This document shows, piece by piece, positions 10,127 to 18,706 of a stretch of DNA of 64,000 nt. The position numbers and the translations under genes were made by a program. A model generated the notes under the pieces. The model did no database searches. It saw only the letters and a list, made by a program, of their open reading frames with translations, and was not told where the DNA came from. This DNA comes from Leptotrichia sp. HSP-342 (GTDB lineage: Bacteria; Fusobacteriota; Fusobacteriia; Fusobacteriales; Leptotrichiaceae), in NCBI RefSeq assembly GCF_041199995.1, contig NZ_CP165646.1, positions 2,046,001 to 2,110,000 of the forward strand, read 5' to 3'. Numbering within the stretch: the stretch's first letter is position 1; every line of letters starts with the position of its first letter.

Positions 10127-10224
10127 AAAACTACTTTAATTTCAAACTAAGAAAGTTAAGTTATATCATAAAACATAGTATTCTATGTAATTTAAGCCGT
10201 TTGTTTTAAAGTAGTTTTTTTATT
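10127..10224 (+). terminator. Structured terminator after the SGNH gene
   Basis: AAACTACTTTAA pairs with TTAAAGTAGTTT over about 85 bases and is followed by T7. An inner hairpin ACATAG/CTATGT sits inside the long loop. The outer pairing and T run fit intrinsic termination; the large loop is unusual. Confidence 0.5.
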
Positions 10225-10367
10225 AAATTTTTATCTCAAATATACTCAAATTTTTTTTAAATCGGACTAACAAAATTAGATAATCTTTAAATTTTAAATA
10301 AAAAACAAATTATATAGTTAAATTGTTATAAAAATATATTTTTGAAAGAAAGGAATTTTTTTATTTT

Positions 10368-12203
10368 ATGAAAAAGGAAAGAATACAGAGTCTTGACATA
10401 TTAAGAACTATTGCGCTTGTTCTTATATGTGTTTATCACTGGTTTTCCTATAAAGGAACTTATATCGGTGTTGTTATATTTTTTGCATTAAGTGGTTATT
10501 TAGTTACAAGCGGACTACTTTCGAAAGATTTTTCAATCTTTACAGTAATTAACAAAAGATTAAGAAAAGTTTATCCAAGTCTTCTGATTGTAATTTTAGC
10601 CTCAACTATTGCATTATATTTTGTAAACAATGGACTTGAAATGAAATATAAATATAGTGCTTTATTTTCAGTACTTGGACTAAATAATATTTATCAAATT
10701 TTTTCAAAAATGTCGTATTTTGATAATTTTGGGATTATTTTGCCATTAACACACATCTGGGCATTGTCTTTTTTGATACAGATGTACGTATTTTTCCCTA
10801 TTTTAATACAAGGTCTTAAAAAACTTAAATTGAAAAATAACACAATTGGTATGATTTTTTTAGGACTGGGAACAATTTCTGCTTTAATGATGGCTTATGT
10901 ATTTTATATAACCTCAAAATCTCCAGAAGGAGCTGATTTTTCAAGAATATATTATGGAACTGACACAAGAGCTTTTGCTTTCTTTATTCCAGCAGGGATA
11001 GCATGTTTTTATACAAATAGAGATATAAAAAAAGATATTGAGAAAAAAATCATATTTATTTTAGGTATTCTAGGATTAATTGTACTAGTTTTCTTTTGCT
11101 TCGGTATAGACTATAGAAGCGCCTACAATTATTATGGATTAATGTTCTTATCAAGTATTTTAATTGGATTTACAATTGTTTTATTTTCAAAGCCTGAATT
11201 GAGAAAGTTCAATCTTTCAAAATATCCTAAAATATTTAATCCTATTATAAGATTAGGACAGCATCAATATCAATACTATTTATGGCAATACCCAGTTATG
11301 ATATTTGCACGTGAATATTTTAAATGGACAAAACTTTCAAATACACAGCAATTTTTTATGCAAATTATTGTTTTAGTAGCTATTTCGGAGCTAAGTTACC
11401 TTTTATTCGAGAAAAAAAGTATAAAATATGTAAGTTATCCCCTTTTAATTTCTATTTTTGCAATTTTAATATATTCTCCAGTCTATGAAAACAAAGACTT
11501 GGAAGAAATGAAAGCAGCACAAGCAGCAGCTACTGTAGAAGAGCCTGAACCTGCCCAATCTACAACACCAGCACCAACGGCAAATACACAAAATGGCAAT
11601 CTTACAATGGACGAACTTCTTAATGCTATAAATGCTCCAGCAAAAGGTATCGAAGAGGAATCAAAAATACAAAATGAAATTTTGAAAAAGTATCCAAATG
11701 ACGAGAGAGATATATTGTTTATCGGAGATTCTGTACTAGATATGACAAAAATTGATTTAAGAAAAAAATATCCAAATGCAATTATCGAAACAAAAGTTGG
11801 ACGTCAATTTTATGAATTGCCAAATATGTTAAAAAACTATGCTCAAAATGGTAAATTGAGAAAAATAATTGTAATTGCACTTGGAACAAATGGTACAATT
11901 TACGAAAAGGATATGAAATCTGTTTTAGAAACATTGAAGGGACATAACCTTTACTTTATAAACACAGTTATGCCTGACCCATGGCAAGACAGCGTTAATG
12001 CGGAAATTAAGAAAGCAAGCGCCGAGAATCCAAATATAAAGGTAATTGACTGGTATTCATACTCAAAAGGTAAACAGGAGTACTTCTACAAAGATGGAAC
12101 ACATCCAAAACCTCACGCAGCGAAAAGATATATTAATCTCTTGTATTCTGTTTTAAGCAAAGATATTTTAAATTTGAGTTCAAATACAAATACATATAAA
12201 TAG
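10368..12203 (+). CDS. OatA-like O-acetyltransferase: acyltransferase-3 membrane domain plus SGNH domain
   Basis: Inner-membrane O-acetyltransferase of 611 residues. Residues 1-370 form the acyltransferase-3 multi-helix domain, with the early YHWFSYKGTYIGVVIFFALS segment carrying the family His. A linker rich in Ala, Glu, Pro and Thr (about 380-420) leads to a C-terminal extracytoplasmic SGNH domain (about 445-605) with FIGDSVLD, ALGTNGT and DGTHPKP. This is the layout of peptidoglycan O-acetyltransferase OatA, where the membrane part passes acetyl groups outward and the SGNH domain transfers them to the glycan. The free SGNH protein just upstream is a close relative. Substrate (peptidoglycan or another glycan) is inferred. 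Confidence 0.85.
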   Translation: MKKERIQSLDILRTIALVLICVYHWFSYKGTYIGVVIFFALSGYLVTSGLLSKDFSIFTVINKRLRKVYPSLLIVILASTIALYFVNNGLEMKYKYSALFSVLGLNNIYQIFSKMSYFDNFGIILPLTHIWALSFLIQMYVFFPILIQGLKKLKLKNNTIGMIFLGLGTISALMMAYVFYITSKSPEGADFSRIYYGTDTRAFAFFIPAGIACFYTNRDIKKDIEKKIIFILGILGLIVLVFFCFGIDYRSAYNYYGLMFLSSILIGFTIVLFSKPELRKFNLSKYPKIFNPIIRLGQHQYQYYLWQYPVMIFAREYFKWTKLSNTQQFFMQIIVLVAISELSYLLFEKKSIKYVSYPLLISIFAILIYSPVYENKDLEEMKAAQAAATVEEPEPAQSTTPAPTANTQNGNLTMDELLNAINAPAKGIEEESKIQNEILKKYPNDERDILFIGDSVLDMTKIDLRKKYPNAIIETKVGRQFYELPNMLKNYAQNGKLRKIIVIALGTNGTIYEKDMKSVLETLKGHNLYFINTVMPDPWQDSVNAEIKKASAENPNIKVIDWYSYSKGKQEYFYKDGTHPKPHAAKRYINLLYSVLSKDILNLSSNTNTYK

Positions 12204-12526
12204 CTTATTACAATAGATATTTGAAAAAACAAAAGAGAATAGGCAAGCAACAAAATATATAAAAGAACTGAAAGAATTTGTAAGGAAAAGGACATTAGGC
12301 AATATAAAATTAGGATGTAAGATTTCGAAAAGGGACATTGAACAAAAATGCAGAAAGGAACTTAAACGTTTTAAGGAAATTAGCAAAGGAACTGCCGCTC
12401 AGAAAGAAATTTAGCAGAAGGATAAAGAGATATATCCTATCATTAGATATAAGAAGATATTTAAAATTATTTTTTGATATATGGAAATGCTGTTGTTAAA
12501 AAAATGGATAGATGTAAAGAAATAAT
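12204..12526 (+). pseudogene. Degenerate lysine-rich reading frame, probable gene remnant
   Basis: After a stop near 12210, one plus-strand frame reads as basic, helix-prone protein (for example FEKTKENRQATKYIKELKE, then KCRKELKRFKEISKG) but is broken by TAG and TGA codons and has no start or ribosome site. It ends exactly where an ISL3-type terminal sequence begins (12527). It looks like a decayed transposase or other small gene; the family is not recognised. Confidence 0.35.
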
Positions 12527-13188
12527 GGCTCTTTGTCAAGATTGGAGCTAAAAAAAGTTTGATAACCTTACGAGATTCTAAGCTTAATTTTTTCAGGCTG
12601 TCGAATTTTTTTATCCCATAAGATAGCCTTTTTCTTACTTTTATCTTGTTATTTTCGCCCTCAATAAATCCATTATCTATATTATATTTGTATATTACTT
12701 ATTTCTTTTTCTGTGTTTTATAATGTTTCTACCAACTTAATGCATTCCTTTATCTCTAATTTCTTCAGTTCTCCTATAAGTTTTCTTAGTTCATTACTGA
12801 ATATAGCAACATCTTTTATTTCAAATATACTGAAAAACTTTGTCCTAAGATCATAAGCTCTTGAAAATATTGCTGAAAGGTTTTTAAGTTTCTTGAGTCT
12901 CTCTTCTTTGAAAGACTGAATACACTGTTTGGATTCTTTACTATCAGTTTCCAGTATTTCTTGTATTCCCTGTATTTTATATCTAAATTGAATAATCTTA
13001 TCTTCACATCCCTTATTATCTAGTTCGCCTACTTTATGACATGATACTTGTCTGCCACAATATCTGCATAAGAAAGACAGGAGTATACTGTTGATGATTT
13101 CCGGTTCAATCAGGACATGGTTTGTATCATATCTTGTTCCGTATACATGATAGGTGTTACAGACAAGTACAACTTTTTCTTTTTTCAT
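12527..13188 (-). pseudogene. ISL3-family transposase remnant with one terminal repeat
   Basis: On the minus strand, 13188-12718 encodes 156 residues with a zinc-finger-like CRYCGRQ at the N-terminal side and a helical segment (FSRAYDLRTKFFSIFEIKD) matching the end of ISL3 transposases. After a TAA and a frameshift, the reading continues as DNGFIEGENNKIKVRKRLSY, the hallmark ISL3 C-terminal block with the last catalytic Glu region. GGCTCTTTGTCAAG at 12527-12540 fits the ISL3 terminal inverted repeat. Most of the catalytic core is deleted, so the element is dead. Family identification is from motif memory. Confidence 0.7.
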
Positions 13189-13348
13189 CCCTATATATAT
13201 TATAGAACCTTTATTTTTATAAATTATTCATGCATTTATCAAAGTCTAAAAATAAATTACAGTTGTAAAAATCAAAAAAAAATGCTAAAATATAAAAATA
13301 TAATGATAAAAAAATCATAAGATGTAAAAATAAAACTGGAGGAGTAGA

Positions 13349-14047
13349 ATGACCGAATTGGAAAAATCAAAGGCGATTATTCAATATATTGCTGATGCCA
13401 AGAAGACAACACCTGTGGAACTTTATACAGATGAAGACATAAAAAATGCTTATTCTTGTAAAGTAATAGGAAAAGAAGGATTAAAGGTACTTTTTGGAGA
13501 TTGGGAAGAAATTGAAAAAATTATTAGTGAAAATAATCTTACTAATTATTATCTGAAAAATGATAGAAGAAATTCTGGTGTTCCTATGCTTGATATTAAA
13601 AATATTAATGCAAGAATTGAGCCAGGAGTCTTTATTCGTGATAAAGTAAGCATTGGAGACAGAGCTGTTATAATGATGGGAGCTGTTATAAATATAGGTG
13701 CTGAAATTGGTGAGGGAACAATGATTGATATGAATGTTGTACTTGGTGGACGTGCAAAAGTAGGTAAAAATTGCCACATTGGTGCAGGAGCTGTACTTGC
13801 AGGAGTTATTGAGCCGCCTTCAGCTGATCCAGTAATTATTGAAGATGATGTAGTTATTGGAGCGAATGCTGTTGTATTGGAAGGTGTAAGAGTAGGAAAG
13901 GGTTCTGTTGTTGCGGCTGGGGCCATTGTTACGGAAAATGTGCCTGAAGGTGTAGTTGTAGCTGGAACACCTGCGAAAATTATAAAAGGTGTAGATGCAA
14001 AAACTGCTTCAAAAACAGAATTAGTTGATGCATTGAGAAATATTTAG
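13349..14047 (+). CDS. dapH: 2,3,4,5-tetrahydropyridine-2,6-dicarboxylate N-acetyltransferase
   Basis: Cytoplasmic enzyme of the acetylated branch of diaminopimelate/lysine synthesis; it acetylates tetrahydrodipicolinate using acetyl-CoA. Of its 232 residues, the first 85 form the DapH N-terminal domain. Residues 90-205 are left-handed beta-helix hexapeptide repeats ([20 protein letters not shown], then [20 protein letters not shown]), and the protein ends with the usual [14 protein letters not shown] block. A strong GGAGG lies eight bases before the ATG. It stands alone between two transposase remnants' neighbourhoods and is intact. Lysine and diaminopimelate feed peptidoglycan synthesis. 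Confidence 0.95.
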   Translation: MTELEKSKAIIQYIADAKKTTPVELYTDEDIKNAYSCKVIGKEGLKVLFGDWEEIEKIISENNLTNYYLKNDRRNSGVPMLDIKNINARIEPGVFIRDKVSIGDRAVIMMGAVINIGAEIGEGTMIDMNVVLGGRAKVGKNCHIGAGAVLAGVIEPPSADPVIIEDDVVIGANAVVLEGVRVGKGSVVAAGAIVTENVPEGVVVAGTPAKIIKGVDAKTASKTELVDALRNI

Positions 14048-14100
14048 CACTTTTTTAGAAAAAAATATATAAAAAAGAATATATTAAATTATTTTTACAT

Positions 14101-14138
14101 CACTTTATAAGTTAAATCAAATTTATAAGTGGTACAAT
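14101..14138 (+). promoter_or_regulatory. Possible promoter with imperfect palindrome before the TPR gene
   Basis: CACTTTATAA (14101-14110) and TTATAAGTG (14123-14131) form an inverted repeat with one bulged base, followed by a TACAAT-like -10. Whether this is an operator or chance in AT-rich DNA cannot be decided here. Confidence 0.3.
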
Positions 14139-14194
14139 AACAAATAAATGGCAAATATCCAATTTTTAAAGCAAAAATATAATTAGGAGGAACA

Positions 14195-15331
14195 ATGAAA
14201 AAATTATTACTAATAGGAGCAATCTTAGTAACAGGAGCAATTTCATTTGCTGATGCAAAAGCAGATTATGAAAATGCAGTTAAATTAGCAGGACAAAAAA
14301 AAGTAAATGAAGCTGTAAAAGTCTTGGAAGGAATTACAAAGGGAACTGATGCAACATATGCACAAAAGGCAAATTTAGAATTAGGAGCATATTATTTACA
14401 AAATAATAATATAGCTAAAGCAAAACCTTACTTACAAGCAGCATGGGAAAATGGACAGTCGACTACTCCTGAAGCTGTTGAAGCAGCAAGATTCTTATAT
14501 TTAGTAGGAATTCAGCAAAAAAACAAAGCTGAAGCTGAAAAATATATTTTATGGACAGATGAAAAATCAGGAGGAACAAATGCTGATGTTACATCAAGCT
14601 TAATTATCTTCTATTTTGATAACAATGAGCAATCAAAAGGTACTGCAAGATATAACAAAGCTATACAATCTACAAACAGAGACTTTGTTGCTGAAGTAAA
14701 TTACAATATTGGGCAATATTACTTGACAAAAAATAACAGTGCGCAAGCTAAGACATATTTACAAAAAGCATACACAGGAGCAAGTGACCGTGTGAATGGT
14801 GCTGGAATCCTATTGGCAGAAATTGCAATCAATGAAAAAAATCCTTCACAGGCTGAAAAATATCTTTTAGAAATGAATACAGCTGCAAAAGGTAAAAATG
14901 GACAAATCTTAGGAATGCTAGGTACTTTCTACCTACAGCAAAATAATCCTGCAAAAGCTGAAGAATATTTAGCAAAAACTGTAGCTGCAGAACCTAAGAA
15001 TACAAGTGCAAAAATTTTATTGTTAGGAATTTATGAAGTGCAAAACAATACTGCAAAATTAAATTCAATTTATAGTCAACTAAAATCAGCTAAAGTTACA
15101 AACAAACAAATTGGAACTTATTTCGGTGGAGTTGGAGCAGGAGCATTATCTGAAAAGTATTTACAAAAAGCCATAACTGAAGATAAGGATAATACTGCAA
15201 AAGTTGTTTTAGGACAAGTTTACGCTGGACAAGGAAAAAAAGCTGAAGCAATTAAAATCTTACAAGAAGCTGTAAATAATAAAGTAAACGGAGCTTCAGA
15301 AATCTTGAAACAAGTTCAAGCTATGAAATAA
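14195..15331 (+). CDS. Exported TPR-repeat protein
   Basis: Periplasmic scaffold-type protein of 378 residues with a signal peptide (KKLLLIGAILVTGAISFADA) and a body made of tetratricopeptide-like helical pairs. Recurrent elements are NPAKAEEYLAKTVAAEPKN, NNSAQAKTYLQKAY and KAEAIKILQEAV, about eight to nine repeats with pattern A.YL.KA. GGAGGAAC precedes the ATG. TPR domains mediate protein-protein contacts; partners are unknown. It stands alone, followed by a terminator hairpin and the LD-carboxypeptidase. No enzymatic motif is seen. Confidence 0.88.
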   Translation: MKKLLLIGAILVTGAISFADAKADYENAVKLAGQKKVNEAVKVLEGITKGTDATYAQKANLELGAYYLQNNNIAKAKPYLQAAWENGQSTTPEAVEAARFLYLVGIQQKNKAEAEKYILWTDEKSGGTNADVTSSLIIFYFDNNEQSKGTARYNKAIQSTNRDFVAEVNYNIGQYYLTKNNSAQAKTYLQKAYTGASDRVNGAGILLAEIAINEKNPSQAEKYLLEMNTAAKGKNGQILGMLGTFYLQQNNPAKAEEYLAKTVAAEPKNTSAKILLLGIYEVQNNTAKLNSIYSQLKSAKVTNKQIGTYFGGVGAGALSEKYLQKAITEDKDNTAKVVLGQVYAGQGKKAEAIKILQEAVNNKVNGASEILKQVQAMK

Positions 15332-15377
15332 TAATTAATATAGTAAATTGTGAACTACAGAATTATTTGATATAACT

Positions 15378-15430
15378 AGGCAAGGCATCCATAGCTCTTT
15401 AGCGATGAGATAAATTGCCTATTTTTTTTA
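15378..15430 (+). terminator. Nested-hairpin terminator after the TPR gene
   Basis: AGGCAA (15378-15383) pairs with TTGCCT (15415-15420) and is followed by ATTTTTTTT. Inside it CATC pairs with GATG and GCT with AGC around CTTT, giving one long interrupted stem. Confidence 0.6.
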
Positions 15431-15513
15431 AAAAATTAATATAACAGAATTACTTTAAAATCATATATATTTTTAATATTTGATTTTGAGAAATTCTGAA
15501 ATTAAAAAAGGAA

Positions 15514-16590
15514 GTGAGAACAATAAAGACAAGTAGAATAATGATAGTACTAGGATTTGTACTGGGCAGCATGACATTAAATGCAGCTACATACAGAACA
15601 ACAAGAAGTAGTAGCTATCCACCTGTGAGAACAGCGACAACGACAAATTATCAAAATCAGAAAAATAATTCATCAAATGAAATTATTATCCCAAAAGGGC
15701 TAAAACCAGGAGATACAATTGGATTAATTGCACCTGCAAATTATTCTAATGAAAATAGCTATGCGGAAGTAGAATATTTAAAAAACAGAGGATTTAATGT
15801 TGTTTATGGGCAATCGTTTTCTTCAAGATGGTATGGATTTGGAGGAACTGACAATGTGAGGGCAAAAGATATAAATGACATGTTTGCAAATCCTAATATT
15901 AATGCGATTTTTGCAGTACGTGGAGGTTATGGTGGAATTAGGATTGTGGATAAATTGAATTATGATGTGATTAAGAAAAACCCTAAGATTATTTCAGGAT
16001 TTAGCGATAATACTACTTTATTACTTGCAATCAATGAAAAAACGGGGCTTATAACATTTCATGGTCCTATGTCAGACAATTTGAAAAATATTCCTCTAGT
16101 TACAGAAAATGCTTTTAATAAAGCTTTTACAAGTAATGAATCATATAATCTGTTAGATTTTGATAATACTTATACAATTATGAAAAGTGGACGTGGAAGT
16201 GGAAAGATTACAGGAGGAAACTTATCTCTTGTAGTTGCAACCCTTGGAACAGATCATGAAATCAATACAGATGGAAAAATATTATTTTTAGAAGAGACAA
16301 ATGAAGCAAGTTACCGTGTGGATAGAATGTTAAAACAGCTGAAACTGGCTGGAAAATTTGACAAGTTGCAGGGTATTATACTAGGAGACTTTAAAAATCC
16401 TAAGCAGTCTGATCCAACAGATATGACAATTGATGAAGTGTTTTATGATAATTTTGGAAGATTAAATGTTCCTATTGTAAAAAATTTTAAATCAGGGCAT
16501 GTAAGACCATTTATTACTGTTCCAATTGGAGCAAAGGCAATTATGGATACTTCAAAAAGAGAAATTATGATAGAAAAAGCAACAAAATAA
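15514..16590 (+). CDS. Exported LD-carboxypeptidase (peptidase S66 family)
   Basis: Peptidase S66 enzyme that removes the terminal D-Ala from tetrapeptides of peptidoglycan in recycling or maturation. An N-terminal signal segment (IMIVLGFVLGSMTLNAA) suggests export, unlike the classical cytoplasmic LdcA. The core (about 50-358) has GLKPGDTIGLIAPA, FAVRGGYGG, the nucleophile elbow GFSDNTTL, LEETNEASYRVDRML with the Glu, and SGHVRPF with the His. The start is uncertain: GTG 15514 gives a full signal peptide but lies almost inside the AAGGAAG ribosome site; ATG 15541 is an alternative. Confidence 0.87.
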   Translation: MRTIKTSRIMIVLGFVLGSMTLNAATYRTTRSSSYPPVRTATTTNYQNQKNNSSNEIIIPKGLKPGDTIGLIAPANYSNENSYAEVEYLKNRGFNVVYGQSFSSRWYGFGGTDNVRAKDINDMFANPNINAIFAVRGGYGGIRIVDKLNYDVIKKNPKIISGFSDNTTLLLAINEKTGLITFHGPMSDNLKNIPLVTENAFNKAFTSNESYNLLDFDNTYTIMKSGRGSGKITGGNLSLVVATLGTDHEINTDGKILFLEETNEASYRVDRMLKQLKLAGKFDKLQGIILGDFKNPKQSDPTDMTIDEVFYDNFGRLNVPIVKNFKSGHVRPFITVPIGAKAIMDTSKREIMIEKATK

Positions 16591-16616
16591 ATTTAGATTC
16601 GACTAATTTTTTTGTA

Positions 16617-17262
16617 TAGTAAAACTTACATAAAAATGATCTAAAAATATGGTATAATAATATTATGGCATATTTTTAGGTCGGTTTTCACTATATTTCA
16701 ATTCAATATGAGTTCAAACACATTATACAGTTGGATAAAGCTTTATAAGGAGATAGTGAAGATAACACTGAAAGGTTAGGACACACAAGAAAAAACAGAC
16801 AAAATACAGGGAACAGGATGAAACAAACTTTGATAAATATTACTGTCATGAATATAGCTGAAGTAAAAAAGGAGTATATACTGAAAGAAAAATGGATTAA
16901 GATTCAAGAATAAATCTGGTTGCTGGAAAAGTGGGAGATACACTGATAAGAAGCATGATATACAGGGAAACAATGAAAAACGAATTTTTGAAGAATGATT
17001 CAGGGAAATATTTTTAAGGGACATTGAAAAATTGAAGAAGAGAATGCTAATAATGATGGATAATACCAAATTTCATAGAAAAAAATATTAGAAAAGACAA
17101 TTAAGGGAATATGGCATTGTCTATTATTTCTTCCGTCATATTCACCGAACTTAAAAGTATGGGCTGACATCAAGAAAAAATTAAAAGAAATAGCCCATAA
17201 TTTTAATACGCTTGAAGAAGCTGTTACTTCTATTTTATTTGATAAGATGATTCTATTTTAAA
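16617..17262 (+). pseudogene. Degenerate IS630-family transposase
   Basis: Non-coding now, but the plus strand retains pieces of an IS630-type transposase. Near 16710 there is a helix-turn-helix end (SSNTLYSWIKLYKE). From about 17048 one frame reads MMDNTKFHRKKY and, after a stop, YYFLPSYSPNLKVWADIKKK, the DDE motif's Asp-Asn-x-x-x-His and the proline-asparagine block before the last acidic residue. Several frameshifts and stops separate these. It is flanked by the LD-carboxypeptidase and the ArsR-type gene, both intact. Confidence 0.7.
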
Positions 17263-17280
17263 TAGACTTTACTATAATTT

Positions 17281-17937
17281 TTAAAAACTTTCATATTTCT
17301 GCCAATCATAATAACTTTGATTCAGACTATAAGCATGAAATCCACTATCATTCAAAAGTTTAGAAGCTAAATTTGCATAGGCACAGTTCCGTCCTCTGCA
17401 ATAAACAATTATTTCTTTATTTTGGGGCAAATTCTTCATATTTTCTTCCAGATTCTTCATTGGAATATTTATTGCATTTTCTATATGGCTTGAATTAAAC
17501 TCATCTGTCGGACGTAAATCTATTATTAAAGTTTCTTTATTTTTTGCCATTTCGTAAGCCTGCTCCAAAGTAATTGGACGGATTTTCATGCAGCTGTCAT
17601 TAAACTCGCTGTGTATTCGCTGAATGTCTGCCAGTTGCTGCTCTCCTACTCCAATCAGAAGGTATACCAAATCTATTATCTGTGTATTTGCAATCTCATA
17701 AACTACATAGTTTCCCTTTTTTTCACAGACAACTAGATTACCATCCTTTAAAATCTGCAAATGTCTTGAAGTATTAGCAATGCTCATCCCTGTTTCATTT
17801 GAAATATTTTCCACAGTTTTTGCCCCTTGTACAAGTAAATCTAGTATTTCAATTCTTTTTTCACTAGACAGGCATTTTCCTATTTTTGATAATCCTAAAT
17901 ACAGGCTATTTTTGTAATTTTCACATATTTTATCCAT
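17281..17937 (-). CDS. ArsR-family regulator fused to a rhodanese domain
   Basis: Cytoplasmic transcription regulator of 218 residues. Residues 15-100 form a winged helix of ArsR type (SSEKRIEILDLLVQGAKTVE, recognition helix SIANTSRHLQILKDGNLV). Residues 120-215 form a rhodanese domain with the active-site loop YCRGRNCAYA. Such ArsR-rhodanese fusions usually sense sulfane sulfur, redox state or related stress. It faces away from trxA-trxB, and a perfect ATTCAAT-type palindrome lies on the trxA promoter (18118-18143). Inference: it represses the thioredoxin genes until a thiol signal acts on its cysteines. Confidence 0.87.
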   Translation of the reverse strand: MDKICENYKNSLYLGLSKIGKCLSSEKRIEILDLLVQGAKTVENISNETGMSIANTSRHLQILKDGNLVVCEKKGNYVVYEIANTQIIDLVYLLIGVGEQQLADIQRIHSEFNDSCMKIRPITLEQAYEMAKNKETLIIDLRPTDEFNSSHIENAINIPMKNLEENMKNLPQNKEIIVYCRGRNCAYANLASKLLNDSGFHAYSLNQSYYDWQKYESF

Positions 17938-18093
17938 TTAATTCATCCCCTTTCTGCTTTCAACATCTATACTAAATCTCGTTAAATCTAAATTCAGAAA
18001 TTATGATTATTTTAATCCCGAATCTCATTTAATCTTAACTAACTCAGTTTTAAAGCAATTTGAGTGTGCTTCTAAAATTTTATATTAAAAGTA

Positions 18094-18143
18094 TTGACAA
18101 TTTATTTTAAATATGATACTATTCAATTACTTGATTGAATAGT
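18094..18143 (+). promoter_or_regulatory. trxA promoter with overlapping ArsR-type operator
   Basis: TTGACA (18094-18099) and TACTAT (18117-18122) are 17 bases apart. The -10 box overlaps a perfect inverted repeat, ACTATTCAAT (18118-18127) and ATTGAATAGT (18134-18143), with a six-base spacer. Short ATTCAA..TTGAAT palindromes are typical ArsR-family sites, and an ArsR-family gene is the divergent neighbour. Confidence 0.75.
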
Positions 18144-18240
18144 TGATTTTATAAAAATAGTATAACACAATTTTTTTAAAAAATAAACTATAAATTATAA
18201 AACTTAACAAAAATGATTTTAAGAAAGAGGTTGATGTAAA

Positions 18241-18552
18241 ATGGCATTAAGTTTAAATAAAGATAATTTTGAAAAGAGTATTGCAAATGGAGTTGCTCTA
18301 GTAGATTTTTGGGCAGAATGGTGTGGACCTTGTAAAATGCAACTTCCTATTATTGAAGAATTTTCAGGGGAAATGGAAGGAAAAGCTACAATAGGAAAAG
18401 TAAATGTAGATGAAGAACTAGAATTAGCACAATCTTTTGGAATCCAAAGTATTCCTACATTAATTTTATTCAAGGATGGAAAACCTGTAAAAAAATTAGT
18501 TGGATTACATTCAAAAGAAGCACTTTATGAAGAAGTAAACCAAGTCCTATAG
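18241..18552 (+). CDS. trxA: Thioredoxin
   Basis: Cytoplasmic disulfide reductase of 103 residues, standard thioredoxin length. The active site is WAEWCGPCKM (Cys about 30 and 33), and the cis-proline is in SIPTLILFKDG. It is reduced by the thioredoxin reductase encoded 150 bases downstream, making a complete NADPH-driven system. A palindromic operator covers its promoter. A second, more divergent thioredoxin is at 27838. Confidence 0.97.
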   Translation: MALSLNKDNFEKSIANGVALVDFWAEWCGPCKMQLPIIEEFSGEMEGKATIGKVNVDEELELAQSFGIQSIPTLILFKDGKPVKKLVGLHSKEALYEEVNQVL

Positions 18553-18706
18553 AATTTGGGCAAAATATATTATTTAAAGAAATATTTATTTATAAAAAAG
18601 TCTAGCGGTTATTTTTCAATTCTGCTAGGCTTTAATATTAAAAAATAAATTTAACTAAGTTATAATTTATAAAACGAAAAATCGTAAAAAAGGAATGGTG
18701 AAAAAT

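Noticed and set aside
12113..12386. Minus-strand short frames overlapping the end of the acyltransferase
   Set aside because: Low-complexity hydrophobic sequence with no ribosome site, partly antisense to a real gene.
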